NCBI GenBank assembly: GCA_964430275.1
Contig: CAYSGF010000360.1
Span: forward strand, 1 to 5,162
Source of the DNA: DASTYK01 sp964430275
GTDB taxonomy: Bacteria; Gemmatimonadota; Gemmatimonadetes; Longimicrobiales; RSA9
DNA: 5,162 nt
Direction of reading: 5' to 3'
Shown here: positions 1 through 5,162 of the stretch, piece after piece
Layout of the letters: each line of letters opens with the position of its first letter
Numbering within the stretch: position 1 is the first letter of the stretch
Notes under the pieces: model-generated
Told to the model about the DNA's origin: nothing
The model's input: only the letters and a program-made list of their open reading frames with translations
Database searches by the model: none
Position numbers and translations under genes: made by a program

Positions 1-469
1 CACCGATCCCCTGCCGCGCGGCCTCGAGCACCGTGACGTCCTCGGCGAGCGCGACGATCGGATCCGGCGTGCCGTGCCGTGTCAGGTCACGGCGCAGGTA
101 GTAGGCGAGATACGCACTCGCGACGGCCGCGACGCCGCCGACCAGTGCAGCTGCCATCCGCGACTCGTGGCGACGACGCGCGCCGCCGGCGGCGGCGAGC
201 GCACCGAACGCGATGCGCCCGGAGAGCGGCAGCGGATCGATGCGTGGCGGGATGAACGGCATCTTGTCACCGACCGCTTCGCCGATCACGGCGAGCGTCA
301 GCGCGCGGGCGACGTGCGGTCGCGCGAGCGTGCGCTGAAGCACACCGTCGGCGAGCTCGGGCCGCTCCGCCAGGCCGTTGCTCACGGCCGCGATGCCTGC
401 GGCACTGCGCAGCCCACTCATGCCGCCGAGCATGGCCGCGCGCGTGAAGGGGCCTGTTCCGTAGCTCAT
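1..469 (-). CDS. DUF4126-type integral membrane protein (partial, C-terminus beyond left edge)
   Basis: The first 156 residues are visible and the frame runs open through base 1. An N-terminal hydrophobic stretch contains GGMSGLRSAAG (about residues 15-25). The signature EAVGDKMPFIPPRIDPLPLSGR follows at about 64-85, where an acidic-Asp-Lys-x-Pro block precedes Pro-Arg-x-Asp-Pro. Two more Ala/Gly-rich segments follow (about 86-97 and 106-124), then a basic YYLRR turn and a soluble PDPIVALAEDV stretch. This order of features is typical of DUF4126-like small membrane proteins; no reaction is known for them. ATG is at 469-467. It overlaps the stop of the upstream DUF1990 gene in ATGA and is preceded by GAGGA (plus-strand TCCTC, 478-482) at 8 bases, so translation is probably coupled but also has its own ribosome site. 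Family assignment is from remembered consensus. The tail is probably short, because the visible part already covers most of the usual domain. Confidence 0.8.
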   Translation of the reverse strand, partial: MSYGTGPFTRAAMLGGMSGLRSAAGIAAVSNGLAERPELADGVLQRTLARPHVARALTLAVIGEAVGDKMPFIPPRIDPLPLSGRIAFGALAAAGGARRRHESRMAAALVGGVAAVASAYLAYYLRRDLTRHGTPDPIVALAEDVTVLEAARQGIG

Positions 470-1170
470 GATTGCAGTCCTCGTTCGAACGTGAATGCGA
501 CGTCGGGCCCTTCGTGGACGAGGCGGCCGCCGGGCAGTCGCAGCGTTTCCTTCGGCTCGCGCATGAGTGCGAGCAGGCGATGGTGCGCGCGTACGTGCCA
601 GCGTCGCTGGTAGCGGCGCGAGAGGACGTGGAACCCGGCGCGGCTCCACCAGTTCGGGAAGTCGCCCGGCCGCCAGCGCGCGCGGATCGCGAAGCGGATC
701 TCGCCGGATTCGTGATCCTTCGTCAGCAGGAACCACTCGGTGCCGCACTCGATGTGGCCCTCGAGCGTATCGTAGCGGAATCCATGTACGGTCTCGCGGT
801 CCGTGGATTCCGTGCGCACGGTGCTCACCATGGTGCCGTTCAGGTAGCGCAGTCCCAGGACCTTCACCTCGAGCAGCATGCGACGCCCGCGCAGCGGCGC
901 GTCCGTGTCGAAGTGTGCAGTGACGATGGTGGGATCGGAAAACTGGAAGTTGCGCATCGCGAGCCAGCCGCGCTCGAAGAAGCCATCTTCCGCGGGCGCG
1001 CCCGCACGCTCCGTCGCGAGCAGTGCCTCGGACGAATAGCCGTGCCAGCCGTGTGCGGCGGTCATCGACGCCCTGTCGTACTCGAAGTTGCGCTCCAGTG
1101 CGTGCAGCCCGCGCAGCCGGTCCCTCAGCTCCGCGTCCGTCCAGCCTCTCAGGAAGCGCCACTCGCTCAT
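466..1170 (-). CDS. DUF1990 / UPF0548 family protein
   Basis: A 234-residue soluble protein of unknown function. It matches the DUF1990 layout from end to end: an N-terminal RNFEYDR block (27-33) and a following HGW (40-42), then FFERGWLAMRNFQFSDP (64-80). The central VHGFRYDTLEGHIECGTEWF (128-147) carries the family's Tyr-x-Thr-Leu-x-Gly-His-x-Glu-x-Gly-x-Glu-x-Phe core, and a C-terminal WWSRAGF (174-180) precedes RRYQRRWH (185-192). Plant and actinobacterial homologues are similarly uncharacterised. No signal peptide or membrane span is visible. The frame stays open a further 169 codons upstream, but that part is low-complexity Arg/Gly-rich shadow of the neighbour. The ATG at 1170-1168 is chosen because it begins just before conserved sequence and overlaps the upstream TGA as TGATG. 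No good Shine-Dalgarno precedes it, so re-initiation from the upstream gene is likely. Its own TGA overlaps the next ATG. Family confidence is high; function is unknown. Confidence 0.88.
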   Translation of the reverse strand: MSEWRFLRGWTDAELRDRLRGLHALERNFEYDRASMTAAHGWHGYSSEALLATERAGAPAEDGFFERGWLAMRNFQFSDPTIVTAHFDTDAPLRGRRMLLEVKVLGLRYLNGTMVSTVRTESTDRETVHGFRYDTLEGHIECGTEWFLLTKDHESGEIRFAIRARWRPGDFPNWWSRAGFHVLSRRYQRRWHVRAHHRLLALMREPKETLRLPGGRLVHEGPDVAFTFERGLQS

Positions 1171-1778
1171 CAGTTGCCACGTGCCAGGAAGGTCGGCTCG
1201 TGCAGCCCCGCCCAGGAGTCTGCGTTCGTCGGCTCCACTTCCTCGGTGTCCGCATGGATCTCGCCCCGGATCCCACAGCCGATCACGGCGGCAAGGCGAT
1301 TGATGTACTCCGTCCACGTACTCGCCTGCATTGCATCGCCGACGGCGAGAAACTCCGCGAAGCGGCGCTTCGAGCTCGCCCGCGCACGACTCCGGATGTG
1401 AAAGATCACGTCGCCTTCCTCGTTCGGATACGCGCCGAACGTGATGCGTCCCGCCTCGGGATGATCGGTCAGCGTGAGCAGCGTGATGCTGTTTGCATCG
1501 CGGTGCACGACCCGCACGGCGCAGGGGCCCGCCCCGCGGATGTCGATCCCCATCCGGTGCCCGACCTCCAGCGCGAGTCCACCCTCCGGCGGCTCGAACC
1601 GCACGATCTCCGGCGGTGGCAGCTCGCAGAAGCGCTCCGTGACCAGCTTCGCGAGCTGCTGCGGACGCAGCGGGCAATCCTCGAAGACCGCCCAGTAGTC
1701 ACGCTGCAGCAGCGGGCCCTTCCCTTCCGACGCCGGATTCAGGTCACCCGGCGCCGCACGTGTCGCGTCCTCGGTCAT
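1170..1778 (-). CDS. Divergent DUF1990-like protein, first gene of the operon
   Basis: A 202-residue, probably cytoplasmic protein of unknown function. After a polar, Pro/Gly-rich leader (1-26) comes RDYWAVFEDCPLRPQQL (26-42). The TLTDHPEAGRITFGAY block (102-117) and VIFHIRSRAR (124-133) line up with TLEGHIECGTEWF and IRFAIRARWR of the adjacent DUF1990 protein, followed by FLAVGDAMQASTWTEYINRL (143-162). I read this as a distant DUF1990 paralogue, by comparing the two proteins by eye. The conserved Glu of the DUF1990 Gly-x-Glu-x-Phe motif is not kept here (Arg-Ile-Thr-Phe instead). ATG at 1778-1776 is supported by GGGGAG (plus-strand CTCCCC, 1785-1790) six bases upstream. The frame is open to 1952, but the extra 58 residues are Arg/Ser-rich non-coding-like sequence. 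As first gene it probably receives the operon promoter from 1779-1966. It ends in TGA at 1172-1170, overlapping the next ATG by one base. Confidence 0.82.
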   Translation of the reverse strand: MTEDATRAAPGDLNPASEGKGPLLQRDYWAVFEDCPLRPQQLAKLVTERFCELPPPEIVRFEPPEGGLALEVGHRMGIDIRGAGPCAVRVVHRDANSITLLTLTDHPEAGRITFGAYPNEEGDVIFHIRSRARASSKRRFAEFLAVGDAMQASTWTEYINRLAAVIGCGIRGEIHADTEEVEPTNADSWAGLHEPTFLARGN

Positions 1779-1966
1779 GCGTTGCTCCCCGGCGTTCCGA
1801 GCGTCCGTGGTCCGCGGTGCCGCCCATCCGTCCAGCCCGCTCGACGTGCAAAAGCAACGCCGGCCGGTCCGCCGCTCGCGACCGCCGCGGCGCGTCTCTC
1901 GCGCTGGATTGCGCGTGGCACCTGACTTGCCCGAGTGCGTGCAGGAGCACAATCAACCGGGGCACC
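1779..1966. promoter_or_regulatory. Divergent intergenic region between the minus operon and the small membrane-protein gene
   Basis: This 188-base GC-rich gap separates two start codons pointing away from each other, so it must hold the promoters of both transcripts. Nothing in it reads as coding in either strand's correct frame. The best sigma70-like pair toward the plus-strand gene is TTGCCC at 1927-1932 and CACAAT at 1948-1953, spaced 15 bases; this is a poor match and only suggestive. No clear promoter, operator palindrome or riboswitch-like structure was recognised for the minus strand. Confidence 0.45.
1785..1790 (-). promoter_or_regulatory. Ribosome binding site GGGGAG of the divergent DUF1990-like gene
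   Basis: On the minus strand GGGGAG lies six bases before the ATG at 1778-1776. It is the strongest Shine-Dalgarno match in this operon. It decides the start in favour of the 202-residue product over the longer open frame that reaches 1952. Confidence 0.6.
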
Positions 1967-2260
1967 ATGACGCCACCCGAGGTCAATCCCGCGAGCGCGC
2001 TCGACGAGCGCACCTACGAGCACGCGCCGGTGGTCCGCAACGATCACGCGGAGGGGCCGCTCACCCGGCTTCTCGAGCAGCAGACCGCACAGCTGCCTTC
2101 CTCGTTCTTCCTGATGAGCTCGGTGGGCGCGATGGCGGCGGCGGTCATCCTCGAGCTGCGCGGCCGGCACCGCCTCAGCACCTTCGTCGCCATGTGGGCA
2201 CCGAGCCTGATGATGGCGGGGATCTACAACAAGCTGATCAAGACGATGGGCTCGCGCTGA
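1967..2260 (+). CDS. Small conserved-type protein with two predicted membrane segments, function unknown
   Basis: A 97-residue protein. The first 45 residues are polar and contain LTRLLEQQTAQLPSSFF (32-48). Two hydrophobic stretches follow: FFLMSSVGAMAAAVILEL (about 47-64) and FVAMWAPSLMMAGIYNKL (about 73-90). The RGRHRL turn between them is basic, and the tail is short and basic (IKTMGSR). By the positive-inside rule this predicts a hairpin in the membrane whose loop may face the cytoplasm. The pattern of polar head, Gln-x-x-x-x-Leu-Pro-Ser, two spans and a Trp-Ala-Pro...Tyr-Asn-Lys-Leu ending resembles small hypothetical proteins I recall from several Gram-negative phyla, but I cannot name a family. 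ATG 1967 is preceded only by GGGG at four bases (1959-1962); a better GGAG at 1944-1947 is too distant. The frame is open upstream to about 1760, but that part looks non-coding. It is transcribed divergently from the DUF1990 operon and convergently with the DUF4112 gene. Confidence 0.78.
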   Translation: MTPPEVNPASALDERTYEHAPVVRNDHAEGPLTRLLEQQTAQLPSSFFLMSSVGAMAAAVILELRGRHRLSTFVAMWAPSLMMAGIYNKLIKTMGSR

Positions 2261-2268
2261 GCGAGGCC
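2248..2268. terminator. Weak GC hairpin over the stop codon of the small membrane-protein gene
   Basis: CTCGC (2251-2255) can pair with GCGAG (2261-2265) around the loop GCTGA, which contains the TGA stop. One mismatch further out, GG (2248-2249) pairs with CC (2267-2268). There is no T run after it, so it is not a classical intrinsic terminator. It is offered only because the two convergent genes end 35 bases apart here and need some transcription stop. Confidence 0.2.
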
Positions 2269-2295
2269 GACGACTGCGCGCCGAGCGGAACCGGC

Positions 2296-2781
2296 TTACA
2301 GCAGTGCACCGAGCGCGCTCACGGCGAGCACGACCAGCGCGATCACACCCGCCAGGACCAGCACGAGAAACAGTGCGAGCGCGCCCAGGATCAGCCGGCC
2401 CGCCCGCTGCGCCCGCTGCGGATCGCTTAGGCTCCGCTCGAGCAGCGACACGTTCCGCAGGTTCGCCTTGAAGCCGAGGTCGAACAGGTCGCCGAGCAGC
2501 GGTACACCGCCCACCACGACGTCCAGCGCCACGTTCGCGGCCATCCGGACGAGCACGCTCGCCGGCGCACCTGCCCGGTAACCGAGATAGAGCACGTAGA
2601 GCGACAGTGCTCCGCCCGCAGCATCACCGAGTCCCGGAACCAGTCCGATCACCCCATCCAGTCCGACGCCGAAATTCGTCCCTGGCACCGTGACGGCCCG
2701 ATCCAGGAGACGCGCCAGGCTTCGGGCGCGGGCGAGGTGGCGAGTCTCGCCACGGACGGGAGGTGTGCTGGTGCTGGACAT
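2296..2781 (-). CDS. DUF4112 domain membrane protein
   Basis: A 161-residue protein that fits the DUF4112 family well. LARLLDRAVTVPGTNFGVGLDGVIGLVPGLGDA (residues 22-54) gives the family's Leu-Asp...Val-Pro-Gly-Thr...Gly-Leu-Asp...Gly-Leu-Val-Pro-Gly-x-Gly-Asp signature. A hydrophobic GALSLYVLYLGYRAGAP (57-73) follows, then VRMAANVALDVVVGGVPLLGDLFDLGFKANLRN (78-110), which carries the second Pro-Leu-x-Gly-Asp-x-x-Asp and Lys-Ala-Asn-x-Arg-Asn motifs. The last 33 residues (129-161) form a very hydrophobic C-terminal membrane segment. The biochemical role of DUF4112 is not established. ATG 2781-2779 sits a few residues before the conserved domain, giving the usual family length. It has no Shine-Dalgarno (the bases before it are GCACTGCCCC on the minus strand), so the start may be leaderless. 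The frame stays open far upstream across the PBP gene, which is an antisense artefact. It is divergent from the PBP gene and convergent with the small gene at 1967-2260. Confidence 0.9.
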   Translation of the reverse strand: MSSTSTPPVRGETRHLARARSLARLLDRAVTVPGTNFGVGLDGVIGLVPGLGDAAGGALSLYVLYLGYRAGAPASVLVRMAANVALDVVVGGVPLLGDLFDLGFKANLRNVSLLERSLSDPQRAQRAGRLILGALALFLVLVLAGVIALVVLAVSALGALL

Positions 2782-2866
2782 GGGGCAGTGCGAACGCAAT
2801 CGGCATTCCCGGTCTCGCACCGGGGCAACGCACTGGCCGCGGATCGGGTCCAAGAGAGGGCGGCTC

Positions 2867-2943
2867 TGCGGAGGGACGGTTCCGGCTGCTCTACTGGAGG
2901 AAGCTGTCTCGGGCTCTCTCCGGAGGGACCTCTCCGGCTCTTC
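2867..2943. repeat. Imperfect 25-base direct repeat, 52-base period, in the intergenic region
   Basis: Copy 1 is 2867-2891 and copy 2 is 2919-2943. By hand alignment 19 of 25 bases agree, including two solid blocks: CGGAGGGAC (2869-2877 and 2921-2929) and TCCGGCT (2881-2887 and 2933-2939). Both copies lie 100-180 bases before the PBP start and 85-165 bases before the DUF4112 start. They could be paired protein-binding sites or merely a relic duplication; nothing in the sequence decides between these. Confidence 0.5.
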
Positions 2944-3033
2944 GATACGTAGCACAGGGAGTGACGATTCTGGGAGGGCTGGCGCGCAAGGTCCTGGCCG
3001 CGGGCCATGTACTGGCCCGTCCCGTGCACCGTC

Positions 3034-3038
3034 TGGAG
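3034..3038 (+). promoter_or_regulatory. Ribosome binding site TGGAG of the PBP1A gene
   Basis: TGGAG lies four bases before the ATG at 3043. An in-frame ATG at 3007 would add twelve residues (MYWPVPCTVWSL), but it has no Shine-Dalgarno at useful distance. This site therefore favours 3043. The spacing is slightly short, so the upstream start is not fully excluded. Confidence 0.45.
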
Positions 3039-3042
3039 CCTC

Positions 3043-5162
3043 ATGGATTCGAACCGCCCGCGCAGGATGATGGACCGGCTGCTCGCGCGCCTGGAGCCGC
3101 TGCTCGCGCGGCTGGAGCCGGTCGCGCGGCGCGTGTACTGGCCGCTCGGCCCGGAGAAGACGCTGGCGCTGGGCGTCGCGTCGCTCATCGTCGCGCTGCT
3201 GCTGTGGCAGAACTGCGGCCTGAGCGGCTGTCCGGACGTGCGCCGGCTGAGCGCGTACCAGCCGAACGGCGCCCCCGTTCTCCTCGATCGCAATGGCGAC
3301 CACTTCGCGGACCTGACCCCGTTCGAGCGCGTCGTCGTCGAGCTGGAATCGCTGCCGCCGCACGTGGCGCAGGCATTCCTGGCCGTGGAGGACCAGCGCT
3401 TTTTCGCGCACGACGGTGTGGACTGGGTGCGGGTGGTCGGTGCGGCGTGGGCGAACGTGCGGTCGCGCTCCGTTACACAGGGATCGAGCACGATCTCGAT
3501 GCAACTCGCTCGCAACGTGTTCCCGAAGGTGCTGCCGGGCCGGGAGCGGACACTGCGCCGCAAGCTGCTCGAGGTGCGCGTCGCGCAGGACATCGAGGAG
3601 ACCTTCCCGAAGGAGGACATCCTCGAGCTGTACCTGAACCACATCTATTTCGGTGGTGGTGCCTACGGCATCGAGGCGGCTGCACAGCGCTGGTTCGGCA
3701 TTCCGGCCGCGCAGCTGAGCGTCGCGCAGGCGGCGCTGCTCGCGGCATTGCCGAAGGCGCCGTCGCATTACGACCCGCGCTTCCATCCTGACGCTGCGAA
3801 GGCGCGCCGCGATCTCGTCATCAATCTCATGGAGGAGCAGGAGCGTATCGAGCCGGATGCGGCGGATGATGCGCGCGACGCGGATGTAGAGGTACGCGAG
3901 GACGTCTCCTCCGATGGCAGCGACGATCCCCTCGGCACCTGGTTCATCGACGTCGTGCGCAGCGCGCTCGAGGAGCGCTTCGGCGACGACCTCTACAGCG
4001 GGCGGCTGCGCATCCACACCACGATCGACGTGCGAGCGCAGCGCGCGGCGGAAGAGGAGCTGCGCGCACAGCTCGCCGACCTGAGCGGGCGCGTGCGCAA
4101 GGGCGACGGCCCGCTGCAGGGCGCCGTCGTGCTGCTCGATGCCCGCAGCGGCGACCTGCTCGCGCTCGTCGGCGGGCGTGATCACGACGCCTCGCGCTTC
4201 AACCGCGCCATGCTCGGGCAGCGCCAGGTCGGCAGTGCGTTCAAGCCGTTCGTGTACGCGACAGCGATCGCGAACGGCCTTCCGGCCAGCCAGCTCATCG
4301 AGGACACGCCGCTGCGCATGCAGCTCTCGCGCAATGACGTCTGGGAGCCGCGCAACTACGACGGCCGCTTCGAGGGGATCGTCACGATGCGCGAGGCGCT
4401 GACCCGCTCGCGCAACGTGCCGACCGTGCGTCTCGCGTCCGCCGTCGGCACCGAGCAGATCGCGCAGGTCGCGCACGATACGGGAATCGAGAGCAACATC
4501 CCGACGGAGCCGTCGATGGCGCTCGGCACGGCCTCCATGAGCCCGATCGAGCTGACAACTGCGTACACCGCGTTCGCGACGCTCGGCACCGCCGTCCGCC
4601 CGCGCTTCATCACGCGCGTCGAGGACGCCGACGGCACGGTGCTGTGGGCCACGAACGTCGAGCGGGTGCAGGCGATCGATCCGGGCGTCGCATACATCCT
4701 GACCGACATCCTGCGCGACGCCGTCGATCGCGGCACCGGCACGGCGGTGCGGGCGGCGGGCGTGCGGGGCCCGGTCGCCGGCAAGACCGGCACGACGAGT
4801 GACGCGACGGACGCGTGGTTCGTGGGCTACACGCCCGAGCTCGTCGGCACCGTATGGATCGGCTACGACACACCGTCACCGATCAGCAGTGCCGCGACCG
4901 GCGGTGGCCTCGCCGCACCGGTGTGGGGACGCATGATGCGGCGCGTGCAGGCGAACCGCGACGCGCCCGCACCGTGGACGCCGCCCGCGCGCGTCGTGGA
5001 AGCCGTCATCGATCCGGATACGGGCATGCTGCTCGCCGAGGGCTGCCGCCCGCGCTACGGCTACGCGACGACCGAGATCTTCCTGCGCGATCACCTGCCC
5101 GAGGCATACTGCCCGGAGCGGCGCCACTGGTACGACGAGATCTGGGGCGCGATCGGCGGCGT
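3043..5162 (+). CDS. PBP1A-type class A penicillin-binding protein, bifunctional transglycosylase/transpeptidase (partial, C-terminus beyond right edge)
   Basis: This enzyme polymerises lipid II into glycan strands and cross-links the stem peptides at the outer face of the cytoplasmic membrane (the mrcA/ponA family). The 706 visible residues begin with a basic cytoplasmic head, then one membrane anchor (about 39-57). The GT51 domain (about 80-260) shows AVEDQRFFAHDGVD (114-127; catalytic Glu116), QGSSTISMQLARNVF (147-160) and RKLLEVRVAQDIE with YLNHIYFGGGAYGIEAAA (173-214). An acidic linker (about 268-298) joins the transpeptidase domain, which has SAFK (nucleophile Ser398, Lys401), SRN (456-458) and KTGT (581-584), so both activities look intact. 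Extracytoplasmic cysteines Cys58/Cys63, beside the anchor, and Cys668/Cys690, after the transpeptidase domain, might form disulfides; the late pair is common in PBP1A. ATG 3043 is chosen for its TGGAG site; ATG 3007 is the alternative. No frameshift is seen. The gene is divergent from the DUF4112 gene. Confidence 0.96.
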   Translation, partial: MDSNRPRRMMDRLLARLEPLLARLEPVARRVYWPLGPEKTLALGVASLIVALLLWQNCGLSGCPDVRRLSAYQPNGAPVLLDRNGDHFADLTPFERVVVELESLPPHVAQAFLAVEDQRFFAHDGVDWVRVVGAAWANVRSRSVTQGSSTISMQLARNVFPKVLPGRERTLRRKLLEVRVAQDIEETFPKEDILELYLNHIYFGGGAYGIEAAAQRWFGIPAAQLSVAQAALLAALPKAPSHYDPRFHPDAAKARRDLVINLMEEQERIEPDAADDARDADVEVREDVSSDGSDDPLGTWFIDVVRSALEERFGDDLYSGRLRIHTTIDVRAQRAAEEELRAQLADLSGRVRKGDGPLQGAVVLLDARSGDLLALVGGRDHDASRFNRAMLGQRQVGSAFKPFVYATAIANGLPASQLIEDTPLRMQLSRNDVWEPRNYDGRFEGIVTMREALTRSRNVPTVRLASAVGTEQIAQVAHDTGIESNIPTEPSMALGTASMSPIELTTAYTAFATLGTAVRPRFITRVEDADGTVLWATNVERVQAIDPGVAYILTDILRDAVDRGTGTAVRAAGVRGPVAGKTGTTSDATDAWFVGYTPELVGTVWIGYDTPSPISSAATGGGLAAPVWGRMMRRVQANRDAPAPWTPPARVVEAVIDPDTGMLLAEGCRPRYGYATTEIFLRDHLPEAYCPERRHWYDEIWGAIGG
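3079..3120 (+). repeat. Two-copy 21-base tandem repeat inside the PBP1A cytoplasmic head
   Basis: Units 3079-3099 and 3100-3120 differ at a single base (C3090 against G3111) and encode the heptad LLARLEP twice (residues 13-19 and 20-26). The repeat is in frame and lies before the membrane anchor. It lengthens a probably helical, amphipathic cytoplasmic segment without touching the enzyme domains. Confidence 0.75.

Larger units (their letters stand above)
2782..3042. promoter_or_regulatory. Divergent intergenic region between the DUF4112 gene and the PBP1A gene
   Basis: This 261-base gap lies between two start codons pointing outward, so it should carry both promoters. I see no convincing -35/-10 pair on either strand. 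Its notable content is an imperfect direct repeat (2867-2891 and 2919-2943). There is also a six-pair hairpin, CCGGAG (2920-2925) with CTCCGG (2932-2937), around the loop GGACCT. The palindrome TACGTA is at 2946-2951. Short open frames cross the gap but lack coding character. Confidence 0.45.

Noticed and set aside
472..1401. Long plus-strand open frames across the DUF1990 operon
   Set aside because: They are antisense to two recognisable protein families and have Arg/Ala-rich composition without domains.
1171..1677. Upstream 169-codon extension of the DUF1990 frame
   Set aside because: It lies over the real upstream gene in another frame, is low-complexity, and the family domain begins right after the ATG at 1170.
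1927..1953. sigma70-like TTGCCC / CACAAT pair
   Set aside because: Only four of six bases match in each box and the spacing is 15, so it is not strong enough to be listed as a promoter by itself.
3041..3060. tRNA T-arm-like sequence: GGTTCGAATCC on the minus strand
   Set aside because: The flanks do not make a five-pair T stem (the third pair is C-A), and no acceptor, D or anticodon arms can be found upstream. The bases encode the start of the PBP.
2961..3080. Possible GTG-started frame upstream of the PBP gene (VTILGGLARKVL...)
   Set aside because: It is in a different frame from the PBP, and continues only as an Ala/Arg-rich shadow. The PBP has its own start and ribosome site.
2296..4476. 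A 726-codon minus-strand open frame covering the DUF4112 gene and most of the PBP1A gene
   Set aside because: Only the last 161 residues match a family. The rest is Arg/His-rich antisense of the intact PBP1A gene, which keeps all its catalytic motifs.

Overview
This is a high-GC bacterial window with six protein-coding genes and no sign of RNA genes, CRISPR arrays, transposons or phage. The GC-rich wobble positions, the long spurious antisense frames and the style of the penicillin-binding protein (a Cys-Gly-Leu-Ser-Gly-Cys-Pro segment just after the membrane anchor) fit a Gemmatimonadota-like or other GC-rich Gram-negative-type lineage. That assignment is from memory of the families and is not proven by the sequence. 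The content looks chromosomal and housekeeping-like.

Region 1 (1-1778, minus strand) is a tightly packed three-gene operon read right to left. It starts with a divergent DUF1990-like protein (1170-1778). Next comes a canonical DUF1990/UPF0548 protein (466-1170), overlapping by one base in TGATG. Last is a DUF4126-type membrane protein (1-469, cut by the window edge), overlapping by four bases in ATGA. Both overlaps suggest translational coupling. None of the three families has an established biochemical function.

Region 2 (1779-1966) is a 188-base non-coding gap between divergent genes. Region 3 (1967-2260, plus) encodes a 97-residue protein with two predicted membrane segments. It converges, with a 35-base gap, on region 4 (2296-2781, minus), a DUF4112 membrane protein.

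Region 5 (2782-3042) is a 261-base non-coding gap between the divergent DUF4112 gene and the gene that follows. It holds an imperfect 25-base direct repeat with a 52-base period. Region 6 (3043 to the right edge, plus) is a class A, bifunctional penicillin-binding protein of the PBP1A type. Its glycosyltransferase and transpeptidase catalytic motifs are all intact, and its C-terminus lies outside the window.

Four of the six products look membrane-associated, so an envelope theme is plausible. Only the PBP has an assignable reaction: it polymerises and cross-links peptidoglycan. I found no convincing new biological system. The least explained part is the DUF1990-like / DUF1990 / DUF4126 operon with its tandem, diverged paralogues.
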